From Gammaproteobacteria bacterium (GTDB lineage Bacteria > Pseudomonadota > Gammaproteobacteria > Pseudomonadales > Azotimanducaceae), in contig JAPPAV010000140.1 of NCBI GenBank assembly GCA_026705345.1, forward strand, positions 124,001 through 188,000: DNA of 64,000 bases. Reading direction: 5' to 3'. The notes under the pieces are model-generated. The model had not been told where the DNA came from. It saw only the letters and a program-made list of their open reading frames with translations, and made no database searches. Of the stretch, positions 9,589-19,094 are shown one piece after another (positions within the stretch are counted from its first letter, which is position 1; each line of letters begins with the position of its first letter). The position numbers and the translations under genes were made by a program.

Positions 9589-9669
9589 CGTCCGCCCTAC
9601 TGGTCCTCAACCCCATCGAGGCGATCAATTTACTCGATCCCGTCGCTTCTTTGCAGGATTCGGGCACCC

Positions 9670-11340
9670 CTAGAGATTGCGTTTGCTGGTCAGGGTCACC
9701 TCGATGCCGCTGACGCCGGGCCCGTCGACGACGGGAAAGGCTACGTCGAGGTGGTAGACGAGGCTCCGGTTCGTGCGTGTCGATTCGAAGCGGAGTCCGA
9801 CGCCGATGTTGGCCAGGGTGTCATTGGATTCCGGCGAACCCCACGCTCGACCGACATCCACGAAACCGGCCAAGGCGACGCGCAGGATGCGCAGCGGGTA
9901 GAGATCCGTGTAGAACCGCTCTTCCGCCGTCAGCCGGAAGGCTCGCGTGCCAGCCTGGTAGCGGTTGGGGTAGCCTCGCAGCCCCGCGCTTCCGCCGATG
10001 AGTACCTGCTGGTCGGCGGTCAGGGCGTCGGTCAGCGTGGCTTCGCCGTCCAGGATCAACGCCCACCGCGGCGTCTGCCTGTGCCTATAGCGAGCCCACG
10101 CATGCGCGATGGCGTTTTCCGGTCGACGCGTGGCGGTGTTCCAGTAGCCCGACACGCGTGCACCGTAGCGAAGGATGCCGCGGTCGCCGTGCCGATGGCC
10201 ATCCCGGAACTCGGCACTGGCGATTGCATGACGGTCACCCTCCCCCGAGTAGCCGAGCATCAGATCGTAGCGCCGACCAAGGTACACGTCCTCCGTGGTC
10301 TGGACACGATCCACGTTTCGTACTTGAGCGTATTCGTCCTCGACGCGATGAAATGACAGCCAAGGGTAGACGAATCGCCGGCTTCGAAACGTCAACGGGG
10401 AGTCCAAAGCGGGCGAATGGCGCCAATCCTCCAAGGTCGCGCCCGCCACGACGCGGTTGACCCAGCCGTTTCGCCTGCCCTCCGACCATCCCCTCGACAA
10501 CTGCGCGAGTCGGTAGTCGCGCCGGAAGGACGCGAACCGTTTTCCGCCTCGATACAACCCCTGCAGGGTGCTCGACCGGAGGACGTTCGCATTCCAGGAA
10601 CGGCGCGCCGACAACGCGTAGAACGGTTGACCGATGCCCGCCTCCACGAGTTCGCCGTCGTCGGTGTCGTCGTAGCGCAGCCGAACGCCGACCCGGCTCT
10701 GCCCGAGATTGGCGTCCGCGTAGCTGACGCTCACCCCTTGCCGGTCCAGATTCTCGAAGACCGTCAAGTCCAAACTCGAGCCGCCACCCGCCAGATTGAT
10801 CTCCGATATGCCGACACGCACGCGATCCTCGCCTCCCGTGCGGGTGATGCTGAGTTCGGGCGACAGGGACCACACGTCACGCGTAACGACGACCAACTCG
10901 ACCTCGGCGACATGATCTTTCCCCTCGCGGTTCACCGGGCACACGCTGTTGGCCACGATGCGTGCGTCGTAGAGATAGGACTTGCTTCGCAGCGCTCGCT
11001 CGGTTTCGGCAATCTCGTCAACCGTTACCCAGTCCCCCTCCTGGAACAGCAGCAATCCGCGTACGGCTCCTTCCCGCGTCACGACGTGCCAGCGGTTCGC
11101 CAACCGGAAAGCGGTGTTGTTCTCAGCCGGATCGTCGGTGTTGAAGACGTCCTGGCGAACGACCGTGATCGACCCAATGCGGTAGCGGAGACTGGCGGCC
11201 AGCGGTCGTCCGGCTATTTCCTCGATGGGTACCGCGAGCAGGTCGGCGGGGACATGCCGAGGCGTGCAGTCATCCTCGATGGCGGCACCGGCCGAAGCCG
11301 ACAATGCGATGCTCGCCAGTCCCGTGACGAACCGCCGCAC
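9670..11340 (-). CDS. Omp85/BamA-family outer-membrane beta-barrel protein
   Basis: 556 residues from GTG 11340, eight bases after the ppc stop. The frame is open much further upstream, but that part overlaps ppc and is not protein-like, whereas a signal peptide (VTGLASIALSASAGAAIE) begins at the chosen start. Residues about 60-150 look like a POTRA-type domain (GDWVTVDEIAETERALRSKS). The rest is an amphipathic barrel; the diagnostic Omp85 motif is GGSAGLRGYPNRY near residue 450, then VDVGRAWG and a final strand region. Members insert proteins or export polypeptides at the outer membrane. At this size with one recognisable POTRA it is more likely a TamA/ShlB-like or lone Omp85 protein than BamA itself. 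Confidence 0.82.
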   Translation of the reverse strand: MRRFVTGLASIALSASAGAAIEDDCTPRHVPADLLAVPIEEIAGRPLAASLRYRIGSITVVRQDVFNTDDPAENNTAFRLANRWHVVTREGAVRGLLLFQEGDWVTVDEIAETERALRSKSYLYDARIVANSVCPVNREGKDHVAEVELVVVTRDVWSLSPELSITRTGGEDRVRVGISEINLAGGGSSLDLTVFENLDRQGVSVSYADANLGQSRVGVRLRYDDTDDGELVEAGIGQPFYALSARRSWNANVLRSSTLQGLYRGGKRFASFRRDYRLAQLSRGWSEGRRNGWVNRVVAGATLEDWRHSPALDSPLTFRSRRFVYPWLSFHRVEDEYAQVRNVDRVQTTEDVYLGRRYDLMLGYSGEGDRHAIASAEFRDGHRHGDRGILRYGARVSGYWNTATRRPENAIAHAWARYRHRQTPRWALILDGEATLTDALTADQQVLIGGSAGLRGYPNRYQAGTRAFRLTAEERFYTDLYPLRILRVALAGFVDVGRAWGSPESNDTLANIGVGLRFESTRTNRSLVYHLDVAFPVVDGPGVSGIEVTLTSKRNL

Positions 11341-11348
11341 CCTTCTAC

Positions 11349-13886
11349 CTACCCCGTGTTCCGCAATCCGCTGGCAATACCCGCCATGGTCACCTTGAGT
11401 GCTTGGTTCACCCGCTCCGAATCGTTGCCGCCCCGGCGCCGCGCGAGCAGTTCCGCCTGCAGCAGGTGTAACGGGTCGAGATAGGTATTGCGCACGGTGA
11501 TCGAGTCCCGGACCTGGTCGGCACGAGCCAGCAGTTGGGGCGCTTCGGTGAGCGCCAGGATGTCGTTGGCGAGCGAAACAAGGCGTTGGAAGAGACCTTC
11601 CGCCATGGCTTGCTGATCGGGATCGGTCAAGCGGCGCGCGTAGTACCGCGCCAGCGTCACATCCGCCTTCGCAACGACCATTTCCAGCATGTCGGCCTGC
11701 ATGGCGAAGAACGGCCAGCCGCGTAGCAACTCGAACGTGTCGCGATCGGCGCCGAGTCTCTTCATCGCGCGTTCCGTGCCAAGCCAGGCTGGCAGCATGA
11801 GCCGTACCTGGGTCCAGGCAAACACCCACGGTATCGCGCGCAGGCTGGCAAGCTCCCGGTTCGGCACCCGCCGCGCGGGCCGGCTGCCGAGTGCCAAGGC
11901 CGCGAGCTCGGCCTCCGGCGTCAACGTTTGGAAGAACCTCACGAAAACCGCCTCGCCGACAACCGACCGATACGCCCTCCGGGACGCGGCCGCCAGTTCG
12001 TCCATCTGGGCGCGCATGTCGGGCGTGGGGGCGGGCGGCGGATCGAGCGTGGCGTTCAGCGTCGCCGTGAGATAGTGACTGAGCGTCGCCTTGGCGATCG
12101 CCTGCGTGCCGAGTTTGAACCGAATCATCTCGCCTTGCTCGGTGACGCGGAACGAACCCGCCACGGTGCCCGGAGGCTGCGACTCGATGGCCTGGGCTGA
12201 CGGACCGCCGCCCCGTCCGACGGCGCCGCCGCGGCCGTGGAAGAGCGTGAGCTTCACGCCGTGTTTGGCAGCAACCTCGGCGAGAGACTCCTGGGCCCGG
12301 TACTGGGCCCACGCCGCGGCGAGTTGGCCGGCGTCCTTGGCCGAGTCCGAATAGCCGATCATTACCTGGATTCGCTCACCAACGTAGTCGCGATACCAAG
12401 GAATCGATAGCAACGTCTCGACGGTCTTCGCCGCCCCGTCGAGGTCGTCCAGGGTTTCGAAGAGCGGCACGATGGGCAGCCGGGTTCGGACCCCGGCTTC
12501 CTTGAGCAGCAGCGCGACGGTGAGCACGTCGCTGGGCCTCGACGCCATCGAGACGACGTAGGCCGCTATTCCCGATGCATCGTATTCCGCGATAGCTCTA
12601 CAGGTGACGATCACCTCCCGGGCTTCGTCGCTCACCGGCCACGACGCCGGAAACAGCGGTCGGCGACTGCCAAGTTCATCGATCAGCCAAGCCGTTCGTT
12701 TGTGTTCCGGCCAGGCGGCATAACCGTCGCCGTCGTGCAGATAGACGGTGAGCTCGTCGAACAACGCGGCGTGGCGAGCGGCATGTTGCCGTACGTCGAT
12801 CTGCACGAGGTGGACGCCGAAGCACTGTGCACGTCGAATCGTGTCCAGGAGCGGTCCGTCCGCGATCTGCGGCATGCCGCATTCCAGGAGCGAGTCCCGG
12901 CACAGTACGAGGGGCTCCAGTAGTTCCGAATCGGCCAGGATCAACCCGTGGTCCGGCGGACCGCCCGTCGCCGCCCACGCACGGGTCGCCTCGAGTCGGT
13001 CGCCCAAGGCGTTCAACACCGACCGATAGGGCTCCGCCGCGTCTCCCGTTGCGACCCGGATGGCCTCGCTTGCCGCGGTCATGGACAGCGATGCGGACAA
13101 ACTCGTCACATCCCGCAGAAACAAATCCGCAGCCGTCCAGCGCGCCATCAGCAGAACCTCCCGGGTCACCGCCGCCGTGACGTTTGGATTGCCGTCCCGG
13201 TCGCCACCCATCCACGAGGCGAACGCGAACGGCATGACGTCGATGGGTAAGGTAGAGCCGTGAACCCGGTCCAGTTCCCGCATCGTCTCCGGGACGGCCT
13301 GCCACAGCGAGTTCTCAACGACGGCCAAGCCCCACCGGGCCTCGTCGCGCGGTGCCGGACGCTCGCGGCGGATCTCGTCGGTGTGCCACGCCTCGGCGAT
13401 CAGGCGTTCGAGTTCCGCCTCCAGCACCGGACGCTCGCTCCTCGGAACCCGAGACCGGGCCTCCAACACGGCTGCGATGGCATCGTATTTGCGGATCAAC
13501 GTTCTACGCAGGATTTCCGTGGGATGGGCGGTCAGGACGAGCTCAATGCGCAATTGACGGAGAACGTCGACGTCCACCGCCTCGGGCCACGTGGCGTCCC
13601 GGGCTGCCTGGCGTTGATCGGCGATGTTGGCGAGGTTGAGGAACTGGTTGAATGCGCGCGCAATATCCGTCAGAGCGTCCTCCGGCAGGGCCGCGAGCGT
13701 TGTGCTCAATCGATTCCAGTCCGCGCTCGTGCCCCGCCTCGCGCGCTTGGCAAGCGCGCGAATGGACTCGATTCGATCGACGAACGCCGCACCCCGGTGG
13801 TCGGCGATAACCCGGCCGAGCAGCGCGCCGAGCAGCCGAACGTCGCCGCGCAGGGCACGAGGCAAGCCAGCGAGGTCGCGCTTCAC
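11349..13886 (-). CDS. ppc: Phosphoenolpyruvate carboxylase
   Basis: 845 residues from GTG 13886, which gives KRDLAGLPRALRGDVRLLG, a normal PEPC N-terminus; the open frame beyond it is antisense to recQ. The enzyme adds bicarbonate to PEP to make oxaloacetate, replenishing the TCA cycle. Diagnostic motifs: VLTAHPTEILRRT (catalytic His), FHGRGGAVGRGGGP (glycine-rich catalytic loop), MIGYSDSAKDAG, and the invariant C-terminus GLRNTG. The protein is slightly shorter than the usual 870-960 residues, mainly at the N-terminus. It precedes the Omp85 gene by eight bases, so the two are probably co-transcribed, and is divergent from recQ across about 160 bases. Confidence 0.95.
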   Translation of the reverse strand: MKRDLAGLPRALRGDVRLLGALLGRVIADHRGAAFVDRIESIRALAKRARRGTSADWNRLSTTLAALPEDALTDIARAFNQFLNLANIADQRQAARDATWPEAVDVDVLRQLRIELVLTAHPTEILRRTLIRKYDAIAAVLEARSRVPRSERPVLEAELERLIAEAWHTDEIRRERPAPRDEARWGLAVVENSLWQAVPETMRELDRVHGSTLPIDVMPFAFASWMGGDRDGNPNVTAAVTREVLLMARWTAADLFLRDVTSLSASLSMTAASEAIRVATGDAAEPYRSVLNALGDRLEATRAWAATGGPPDHGLILADSELLEPLVLCRDSLLECGMPQIADGPLLDTIRRAQCFGVHLVQIDVRQHAARHAALFDELTVYLHDGDGYAAWPEHKRTAWLIDELGSRRPLFPASWPVSDEAREVIVTCRAIAEYDASGIAAYVVSMASRPSDVLTVALLLKEAGVRTRLPIVPLFETLDDLDGAAKTVETLLSIPWYRDYVGERIQVMIGYSDSAKDAGQLAAAWAQYRAQESLAEVAAKHGVKLTLFHGRGGAVGRGGGPSAQAIESQPPGTVAGSFRVTEQGEMIRFKLGTQAIAKATLSHYLTATLNATLDPPPAPTPDMRAQMDELAAASRRAYRSVVGEAVFVRFFQTLTPEAELAALALGSRPARRVPNRELASLRAIPWVFAWTQVRLMLPAWLGTERAMKRLGADRDTFELLRGWPFFAMQADMLEMVVAKADVTLARYYARRLTDPDQQAMAEGLFQRLVSLANDILALTEAPQLLARADQVRDSITVRNTYLDPLHLLQAELLARRRGGNDSERVNQALKVTMAGIASGLRNTG

Positions 13887-14048
13887 GGGGCGGGCGGGGC
13901 TTGCGGACTCATGGCTTCGACTATAGCGCAGTGGTTGCCGTCGAAATGTCCTCAAGGTCGAACTCGCTGAGTTCCGTCCAGCGGGCGTTGTTGTGAGAAA
14001 TGCGCCATCGCTCACCTCTCTCGCCTGGTTTTCCGGGATAATTCCTGG

Positions 14049-15881
14049 ATGCCTGATCCCGCCCGTAGCGCGCTCCGCGACACCTTCGGCTATGACGATT
14101 TCCGACCCGGGCAGGAAGCCGTCATCCAAGCCGCGCTCGAGGGCCGCGACTGCCTGGTCCTGATGCCGACGGGCGGCGGCAAGTCGCTCTGCTACCAGAT
14201 TCCCGCCATGGTCCGTCCCGGTACGGGCGTGGTGGTCTCCCCGTTGATCGCATTGATGCAGGATCAGGTCGCCGCGCTGCGCCAGATGGGCGTCGCGGCG
14301 GCGTTCCTCAACTCGACGCTGCCGTGGTTCGAGCAGACCGAAATCGCCAACCGAATGGCGGAGGGCGACCTTGCCCTGCTCTACCTCGCGCCCGAGCGCC
14401 TGCTTCAGGAGGACACCCTGTCCCTGCTTGAACGCTCGCCCGTCAACCTGTTCGCGATCGACGAGGCCCACTGCGTCTCCCAGTGGGGCCACGACTTCCG
14501 CCAGGACTACCTCGGCCTTCATGTGCTCGCCGAGCGCTTCCCCGGCATCCCCCGGCTGGCGCTCACCGCCACCGCCGATGCCCGGACCCGTTCCGAGATC
14601 GTGACGCGTCTCAGGCTCGCCAACCCGGTGCGCTTCGTGAGCGGTTTCGACCGGCCCAACATTTGCTATTCGGTGCGCATCAAGACCAACGCCAATGCGC
14701 AGCTTCTCGACTTCCTCGACGATCACCGCGGAGAAGCCGGCATCGTGTATTGCCTGTCCCGGCGCAAGACGGAGGCCACCGCGGAAATGCTGCGCGGTGC
14801 CGGACACGACGCACTCCCGTACCACGCCGGGCTCCCGAACGCGCTTCGCGCCCGACATCAGGACCGGTTCCTACGCGACAACGGCGTCGTCATCGTCGCA
14901 ACGATCGCGTTCGGCATGGGGATCGACAAGCCCGACGTCCGCTTCGTCGCACACGTCGACCTCCCGAAGAGCGTCGAGGCCTACTACCAGGAAACGGGTC
15001 GGGCCGGACGTGACGGCGAGCCCGCCGACGCATGGATGATCTACGGACTGCAGGACGTGGTCCGGCTTCGGCAGATGCTTGACGACTCCGACGCGGACGA
15101 GCAGCACAAGCGCATCGAGCGATCCAAGCTCGACACCCTGCTCGGCTGGTGCGAGGTGACCGCCTGCCGTCGCGCCGCCCTGCTGCGTTACTTCGGCGAC
15201 GAGCCCCCGGCAACGTGCGGAAACTGCGACGTTTGCCTCGCACCGCCCAAGACCTACGACGGCACCGTGCCCGCACAGAAGTTGATGTCCTGCATCGTCC
15301 GCACCGGCCAGCGCTTCGGCGCCGGGCACGTCATCGACGTGTTGCGCGGCAAGGATACCGAGAAGGTCCGCCAACACCGCCACGAACGGCTCTCCACCTA
15401 CGGCATCGGCGATGATCTGGCAGTCAACCAATGGCGGTCCGTGCTGCGGCAACTCGTCGCCGGCGGCTACGTCCGGTCGGACCCGGCGCGCTTCAACGCG
15501 CTCACCCTCACGCCGACATCACGTCCGCTATTGCGTGGCGAAGAGACCCTGACCCTGCGCGAAGAGACGAAGATCGCCAAGCGCGAACGGGCACCCGCCA
15601 AGAGCCGCGACGACGGTTTCGAGATAGCCGTTGGCGACACGGCACTCTGGGAAGCGCTGCGCGAGACTAGGCGCAAGATCGCGGCGGAGGCCGGCGTGCC
15701 GCCCTACGTGGTCTTCCACGACACGACCCTGAAAGAGTTGGTACGACTTCGTCCTGACTCCCCGGACGCGATGCTGCGCGTCCACGGCGTCGGCCAAGCC
15801 AAGCTCGAACGCTACGGCGACGCGTTCCTCGGCGTCATCGCGGCGCATCCTCCGGTCGAGTCGCTCTTGCCGACCGTTTGA
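14049..15881 (+). CDS. recQ: ATP-dependent DNA helicase RecQ
   Basis: 610 residues, full length. This 3'-5' superfamily 2 helicase unwinds recombination and replication intermediates. In order: Walker [16 protein letters not shown], Walker B with [14 protein letters not shown] (DEAH box plus aromatic-rich loop), LTATAD (motif III), [12 protein letters not shown] (motif IV), [13 protein letters not shown] and [10 protein letters not shown] (motifs V and VI), then the RecQ zinc site ([12 protein letters not shown] with CGNCDVC), a winged-helix region, and a C-terminal HRDC domain around residues 530-605. It starts 163 bases from ppc in the opposite orientation. Nothing suggests truncation. Confidence 0.97.
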   Translation: MPDPARSALRDTFGYDDFRPGQEAVIQAALEGRDCLVLMPTGGGKSLCYQIPAMVRPGTGVVVSPLIALMQDQVAALRQMGVAAAFLNSTLPWFEQTEIANRMAEGDLALLYLAPERLLQEDTLSLLERSPVNLFAIDEAHCVSQWGHDFRQDYLGLHVLAERFPGIPRLALTATADARTRSEIVTRLRLANPVRFVSGFDRPNICYSVRIKTNANAQLLDFLDDHRGEAGIVYCLSRRKTEATAEMLRGAGHDALPYHAGLPNALRARHQDRFLRDNGVVIVATIAFGMGIDKPDVRFVAHVDLPKSVEAYYQETGRAGRDGEPADAWMIYGLQDVVRLRQMLDDSDADEQHKRIERSKLDTLLGWCEVTACRRAALLRYFGDEPPATCGNCDVCLAPPKTYDGTVPAQKLMSCIVRTGQRFGAGHVIDVLRGKDTEKVRQHRHERLSTYGIGDDLAVNQWRSVLRQLVAGGYVRSDPARFNALTLTPTSRPLLRGEETLTLREETKIAKRERAPAKSRDDGFEIAVGDTALWEALRETRRKIAAEAGVPPYVVFHDTTLKELVRLRPDSPDAMLRVHGVGQAKLERYGDAFLGVIAAHPPVESLLPTV

Positions 15882-15933
15882 ACGCGGCACAAGGCTCTCA
15901 CCCGCCAACGGCGCCGATGCCGTATTGCCGCCT

Positions 15934-16218
15934 TCACTCGTCGGGCCGGGCCTCCGCCGCTTGCAGCCATTGCCGCATCAGGTTCTTGATCTGGGTCTGG
16001 TACGGGACCCCCCGCAGCCGGGACTCCACCTTGAAGGCCGCCAGCAGCGGTTCGGGCACCTTTAGACTGATCAAGCGCGAACGCGATTCGACGTGCCCGT
16101 GAATCCGCTTGAAGTCGTCGAGAAACCGCACGACGTCCATGGCCGACAGTTCCCGGCAACGCGCTAGGTACTCGTCTGAGAACGTCTGCACGGGACGCGG
16201 CACCCGTCCGCCCCTCAT
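15934..16218 (-). CDS. CopG/BrnA-like small DNA-binding protein
   Basis: 94 residues from ATG 16218, which overlaps the stop of the upstream nucleotidyltransferase gene (ATGA). The C-terminal half, with SRLISLKVPEPLLAAFKVES then GVPYQTQIKNLMRQWL, has the pattern of a ribbon-helix-helix domain: a short beta strand of alternating residues followed by two helices, as in the CopG and BrnA antitoxin families. The coupled arrangement with a small nucleotidyltransferase suggests a toxin-antitoxin-like or regulatory pair. An AT-rich palindrome at 16685-16702, just upstream of the pair, is a plausible autoregulatory target. Confidence 0.72.
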   Translation of the reverse strand: MRGGRVPRPVQTFSDEYLARCRELSAMDVVRFLDDFKRIHGHVESRSRLISLKVPEPLLAAFKVESRLRGVPYQTQIKNLMRQWLQAAEARPDE

Positions 16219-16676
16219 AGCCGCTCCAACGCGCGAACATCCTCGAGGTCCTGCGGCCGACCGCTCTCGCGCTTCATGGCGACCAGGTCCGGTAGAGACA
16301 GGACCTCGATAGGTCCGGATGGCAATTCGACGCGCTTCGTTCGCTTGCCGGTGAGGTCGTAGTTGATGACGACGTCCACTTGCTCCAGCGGGTCGTTTGG
16401 ATTGTGGAAGTTCCACGCGATTAGATTGCGGTTCTCGATGTATTCATCGCGGAATGCGAAGACGTCTTCGGCATCGATCGGCAAACGAGACACCAATCCG
16501 ATACCGTTCAATGCGGCTTGTGCCTTCATCAGCGTTTGTCGGGTCCAGCGCAATACCAAATCGATGTCGATGGTGCCCCGGACGGCGCCATGCAATGCGA
16601 CCGCGTGCCCGCCAACGATCGCGTAGTTGACCCCAGCGTCTCGCAATGCCGTGCAGATACGCTCGAGCGATGTCAT
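16215..16676 (-). CDS. AbiEii/MNT-like nucleotidyltransferase
   Basis: 153 residues. The N-terminus carries the minimal nucleotidyltransferase signature: NYAIVGGHAVALHG followed by RGTIDIDLVLRW, where the two Asp of DID would bind Mg2+. Later VDVVINYDL offers a third acidic position and LPDLVAMKRESGRPQDLEDV is the usual C-terminal helix of the DUF6036/AbiEii-like group (Lys-x(4,5)-R-x2-D-x2-D). Known relatives act as toxins or regulators that transfer nucleotides to tRNA or protein. It is first in a two-gene unit with the CopG-like gene, joined by an ATGA overlap. Whether this one is a toxin has not been shown. Confidence 0.78.
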   Translation of the reverse strand: MTSLERICTALRDAGVNYAIVGGHAVALHGAVRGTIDIDLVLRWTRQTLMKAQAALNGIGLVSRLPIDAEDVFAFRDEYIENRNLIAWNFHNPNDPLEQVDVVINYDLTGKRTKRVELPSGPIEVLSLPDLVAMKRESGRPQDLEDVRALERL

Positions 16677-16684
16677 GGCTCTAA

Positions 16685-16702
16685 GTATATATCGGTATAT
16701 AC
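16685..16702 (-). promoter_or_regulatory. AT-rich palindromic operator/promoter of the NTase-CopG pair
   Basis: GTATATAT-CG-GTATATAC, an imperfect inverted repeat (8 of 9 positions pair) ending eight bases before the nucleotidyltransferase ATG. It is conspicuously AT-rich against its GC-rich surroundings, and TATATA inside it could act as a -10 element. Ribbon-helix-helix antitoxins typically bind such short palindromes over their own promoter, so autoregulation by the CopG-like product is a reasonable inference. Confidence 0.5.
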
Positions 16703-16775
16703 CACTAAAACGAGAAAGGGATTCCCATGAGGTTATGTAGAATCCCGCCTCTTCGGCCCGACGTCAGGTGCGCGC

Positions 16776-18374
16776 ATGACGGGCAAGTCAGACCTGGATG
16801 TGATCGTCGTTGGCGCGGGATTCGCCGGCCTCTACATGCTGCACCGGTTGCGCGGCGCCGGTTTCCGCACGCGTGTCGTCGAGGCGGGCGGGGGAGTCGG
16901 CGGCACTTGGTATTGGAACCGTTACCCCGGCGCCCGGTGCGACGTCGAGAGCATGGAGTACTCGTACAGCTTCTCCAACGAGCTGCAACAGGAATGGGAG
17001 TGGACGGAGCGCTACGCCGGTCAACCGGAGATCCTTCGCTACGCCAACCACGTCGCGGATCGGTTCGATCTTCGCCGGGACATCACTTTCCACACCCGCG
17101 TCGCAGGGGCGGTCTTCGACGAAGGCGAGAAACGCTGGCTGGTCACAACGGATACCGGCGAATCGGTGTCGGCGTCCTTCGTGGTCATGGCCACCGGGTG
17201 CCTGTCTAGCGCGAATCTCCCTGATTTCGAGGGTCGCGACAGCTTTTCGGGCGAGACGTACCACACCGGCCGGTGGCCCCCGGAAGGCGTCGACTTCGCC
17301 GGCAAACGGGTTGGCATCATCGGCACGGGTTCGTCGGCAATCCAAGCCATCCCGATCATTGCAGCCGAAGCCAAGCGTCTGACGGTGTTCCAACGTACGC
17401 CGAACTACTCGATCCCGGCGCGCAACAAACCGCTGGATCCCGAATACGTCCGCGAGATCAAGGCCGAGTATCCCGAGTTGCGCGCCAACAACCTGCGCAT
17501 GCATGCGGGATTCGGCTCAAGAGTGCATCACAACGACGTCCCCGCTTCATCGGACGATGCCGATGATCGCGAGGCCAACTACGCCGCGCGCTGGCAACAC
17601 GGCGGCTTCACGTTCCTGGGCGCCTACAACGATCTGTTGCGTAGCCGCGAGGCCAACGAGACCGCCGCGGAGTTCGTACGCCAACGCATACGCGATACGG
17701 TCCAAGATCCGGGGGTGGCCGAACTGCTGTGCCCGGACAACGTCATAGGCTGCAAGCGCCCTTGCCTGGACGCCGGCTATTTCGAGACCTACAACCGGGC
17801 GAACGTCGAACTCGTCGACGCAAGGGAACGCGCGATCGAACGCATAACGCCCAACGGCGTCGTCGCGGGTGGACGGGAGTTCGAACTCGACTGCATCGTC
17901 TTCGCGACCGGCTTCGACGCCATGACCGGTGCGCTGCTTGGCGTCGACATCCGCGGCCGCGGCGGCATCGAGTTGAAGCAGGCGTGGAACGAAGGGCCGC
18001 GCACCTACCTGGGTCTCAGCACGGTCGGCTTCCCGAACCTCTTTCTAATCACCGGGCCGGGTAGTCCGTCGGTGCTGACCAACATGATCGTGGCCATCGA
18101 GCAGCACGTCGATTGGATTGCCGACTGCCTTCGCGACCTCAGCCGGGAAGGGCGCGCAACCATCGAAGCCACCCGCCAGGCCCAGGACGACTGGGTGGCC
18201 CACGTCAACGCGGTCGCTGGCTTGACGCTCTACCCGACCTGCAATTCGTGGTACCTCGGCAAGAACATCCCGGGCAAGCCCCAGGTCTTCATGCCGTTGA
18301 TCGGGTTTCCGCCGTACGCCCAGATGTGCGAGCAGGTCGCGGCCAACGGGTACGAGGGTTTCGATCTGGGCTGA
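16776..18374 (+). CDS. Flavin-binding Baeyer-Villiger monooxygenase
   Basis: 532 residues. N-terminal FAD fold VVGAGFAGLYML (GxGxxG), then GGVGGTWYWNRYPGARCD, typical of cyclohexanone-monooxygenase-like enzymes. The type I BVMO fingerprint FxGxxxHxxxW is intact as FSGETYHTGRW at residues 157-167. The NADPH-binding motif VGIIGTGSSAIQ follows near residue 190, and the ATG motif (FATGFDAMTG) near 385. The reaction expected is NADPH- and O2-dependent insertion of oxygen next to a ketone. Substrate unknown. It converges with the sox operon; a hairpin at 18403-18423 lies between them. Confidence 0.92.
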   Translation: MTGKSDLDVIVVGAGFAGLYMLHRLRGAGFRTRVVEAGGGVGGTWYWNRYPGARCDVESMEYSYSFSNELQQEWEWTERYAGQPEILRYANHVADRFDLRRDITFHTRVAGAVFDEGEKRWLVTTDTGESVSASFVVMATGCLSSANLPDFEGRDSFSGETYHTGRWPPEGVDFAGKRVGIIGTGSSAIQAIPIIAAEAKRLTVFQRTPNYSIPARNKPLDPEYVREIKAEYPELRANNLRMHAGFGSRVHHNDVPASSDDADDREANYAARWQHGGFTFLGAYNDLLRSREANETAAEFVRQRIRDTVQDPGVAELLCPDNVIGCKRPCLDAGYFETYNRANVELVDARERAIERITPNGVVAGGREFELDCIVFATGFDAMTGALLGVDIRGRGGIELKQAWNEGPRTYLGLSTVGFPNLFLITGPGSPSVLTNMIVAIEQHVDWIADCLRDLSREGRATIEATRQAQDDWVAHVNAVAGLTLYPTCNSWYLGKNIPGKPQVFMPLIGFPPYAQMCEQVAANGYEGFDLG

Positions 18375-18395
18375 AACCGTTTCGACCTAGCGAGT

Positions 18396-18423
18396 CCGAA
18401 AAATCGCCCATGCCGTGGGCGAT
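18396..18423 (-). terminator. Rho-independent terminator, minus strand
   Basis: A perfect 8-bp stem (ATCGCCCA / TGGGCGAT, 18403-18423) with a five-base loop. Read on the minus strand it is followed by a run of five T, the layout of an intrinsic terminator. It lies about 135 bases downstream of the soxG stop and just past the end of the convergent monooxygenase gene, so it most likely ends the soxBDAG transcript. Confidence 0.65.
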
Positions 18424-18440
18424 AATCGCTCAAGATACGA

Positions 18441-18490
18441 GACGCGACCGCTTCGCGGTCGCCCCGAGAATTCGCTGCGCGAATTCTCCA
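18441..18490. repeat. Double-hairpin intergenic repeat, family 2, copy 1
   Basis: Two adjacent perfect hairpins: GCGACCGC-TTC-GCGGTCGC (18444-18462) and GAGAATTCGC-TGC-GCGAATTCTC (18466-18488). A closely similar unit occurs at 56587-56640, with mismatches mostly inside the stems. Two copies of a compact palindromic unit in intergenic DNA 38 kb apart fit a REP-like or small mobile element. No function can be assigned. Confidence 0.7.
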
Positions 18491-18557
18491 ACGCGCTCGC
18501 CAGGGTGCGCCGGCGAGGCGCCGCTGACCGCCAAGCAACAAAGGACGGATTTGTGGC

Positions 18558-19094
18558 TCATTCCAGCCGGTAACCGTATTCCGCCCCCGCATCGGCGAGC
18601 CATTGCATGAGGTAGTCGGCATAGCTCCGACGGAGGACGATGTCGAACGCGCCGTCCTCCCTTGCCGCGACAAGTGCCGTGGCTTTCGCGAACACGGTGT
18701 GTGCGCAACGACGGGGCGGGAAGTTCCGGGGATGGAAGTCGTAGGGACTCGACTTCTGCAGCACCTTGCCCACATCGGGACCGGACAGTTCCAGCTGAAC
18801 CTGGGCACCGGACACGTCCGTTAACGAGAAGCGACCGTTGAGCGCATCGCGCAGCCGCGCTTCAACATCCGATCCGTCCTCACCTTCGACGACCAGGAGC
18901 CACTCGTCGGGACCCAGCCAATACGCCCGCGAGCGATCGGCGTGATTCCATGTTCCCGGCTCACGCGGTAGCTCCACACCCAAGACCTGCGCCGCCGCGT
19001 TACGAAGTCGTGCCTGCGTGGCATCGCCGCGGAGATTGAGAAACGCCCGACCCGGGCACTCGCGGCGGCACACGACGCCTGGCGACTCAGACAT
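18558..19094 (-). CDS. soxG: Sarcosine oxidase gamma subunit
   Basis: 178 residues from ATG 19094, which overlaps the end of soxA by eight bases. This is the small GcvT-like subunit of heterotetrameric sarcosine oxidase. Visible features are WLGPDEWLLVVEGE, LTDVSGAQVQLELSGPDV and the C-terminal RRSYADYLMQWL, which match the SoxG family in order and length. The subunit contributes to complex assembly and the folate side of the enzyme that oxidises sarcosine to glycine, forming 5,10-methylene-THF and H2O2. Last gene of soxBDAG. Confidence 0.9.
   Translation of the reverse strand: MSESPGVVCRRECPGRAFLNLRGDATQARLRNAAAQVLGVELPREPGTWNHADRSRAYWLGPDEWLLVVEGEDGSDVEARLRDALNGRFSLTDVSGAQVQLELSGPDVGKVLQKSSPYDFHPRNFPPRRCAHTVFAKATALVAAREDGAFDIVLRRSYADYLMQWLADAGAEYGYRLE

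Noticed and set aside
11341-12312. 324-codon same-strand extension in front of the Omp85 gene
   Set aside because: It lies within ppc in another frame, is Arg/Ala-rich and precedes a clear signal peptide at the chosen GTG.
13887-14858. Upstream extension of the ppc frame
   Set aside because: It is antisense to the conserved recQ N-terminus and has no PEPC similarity.
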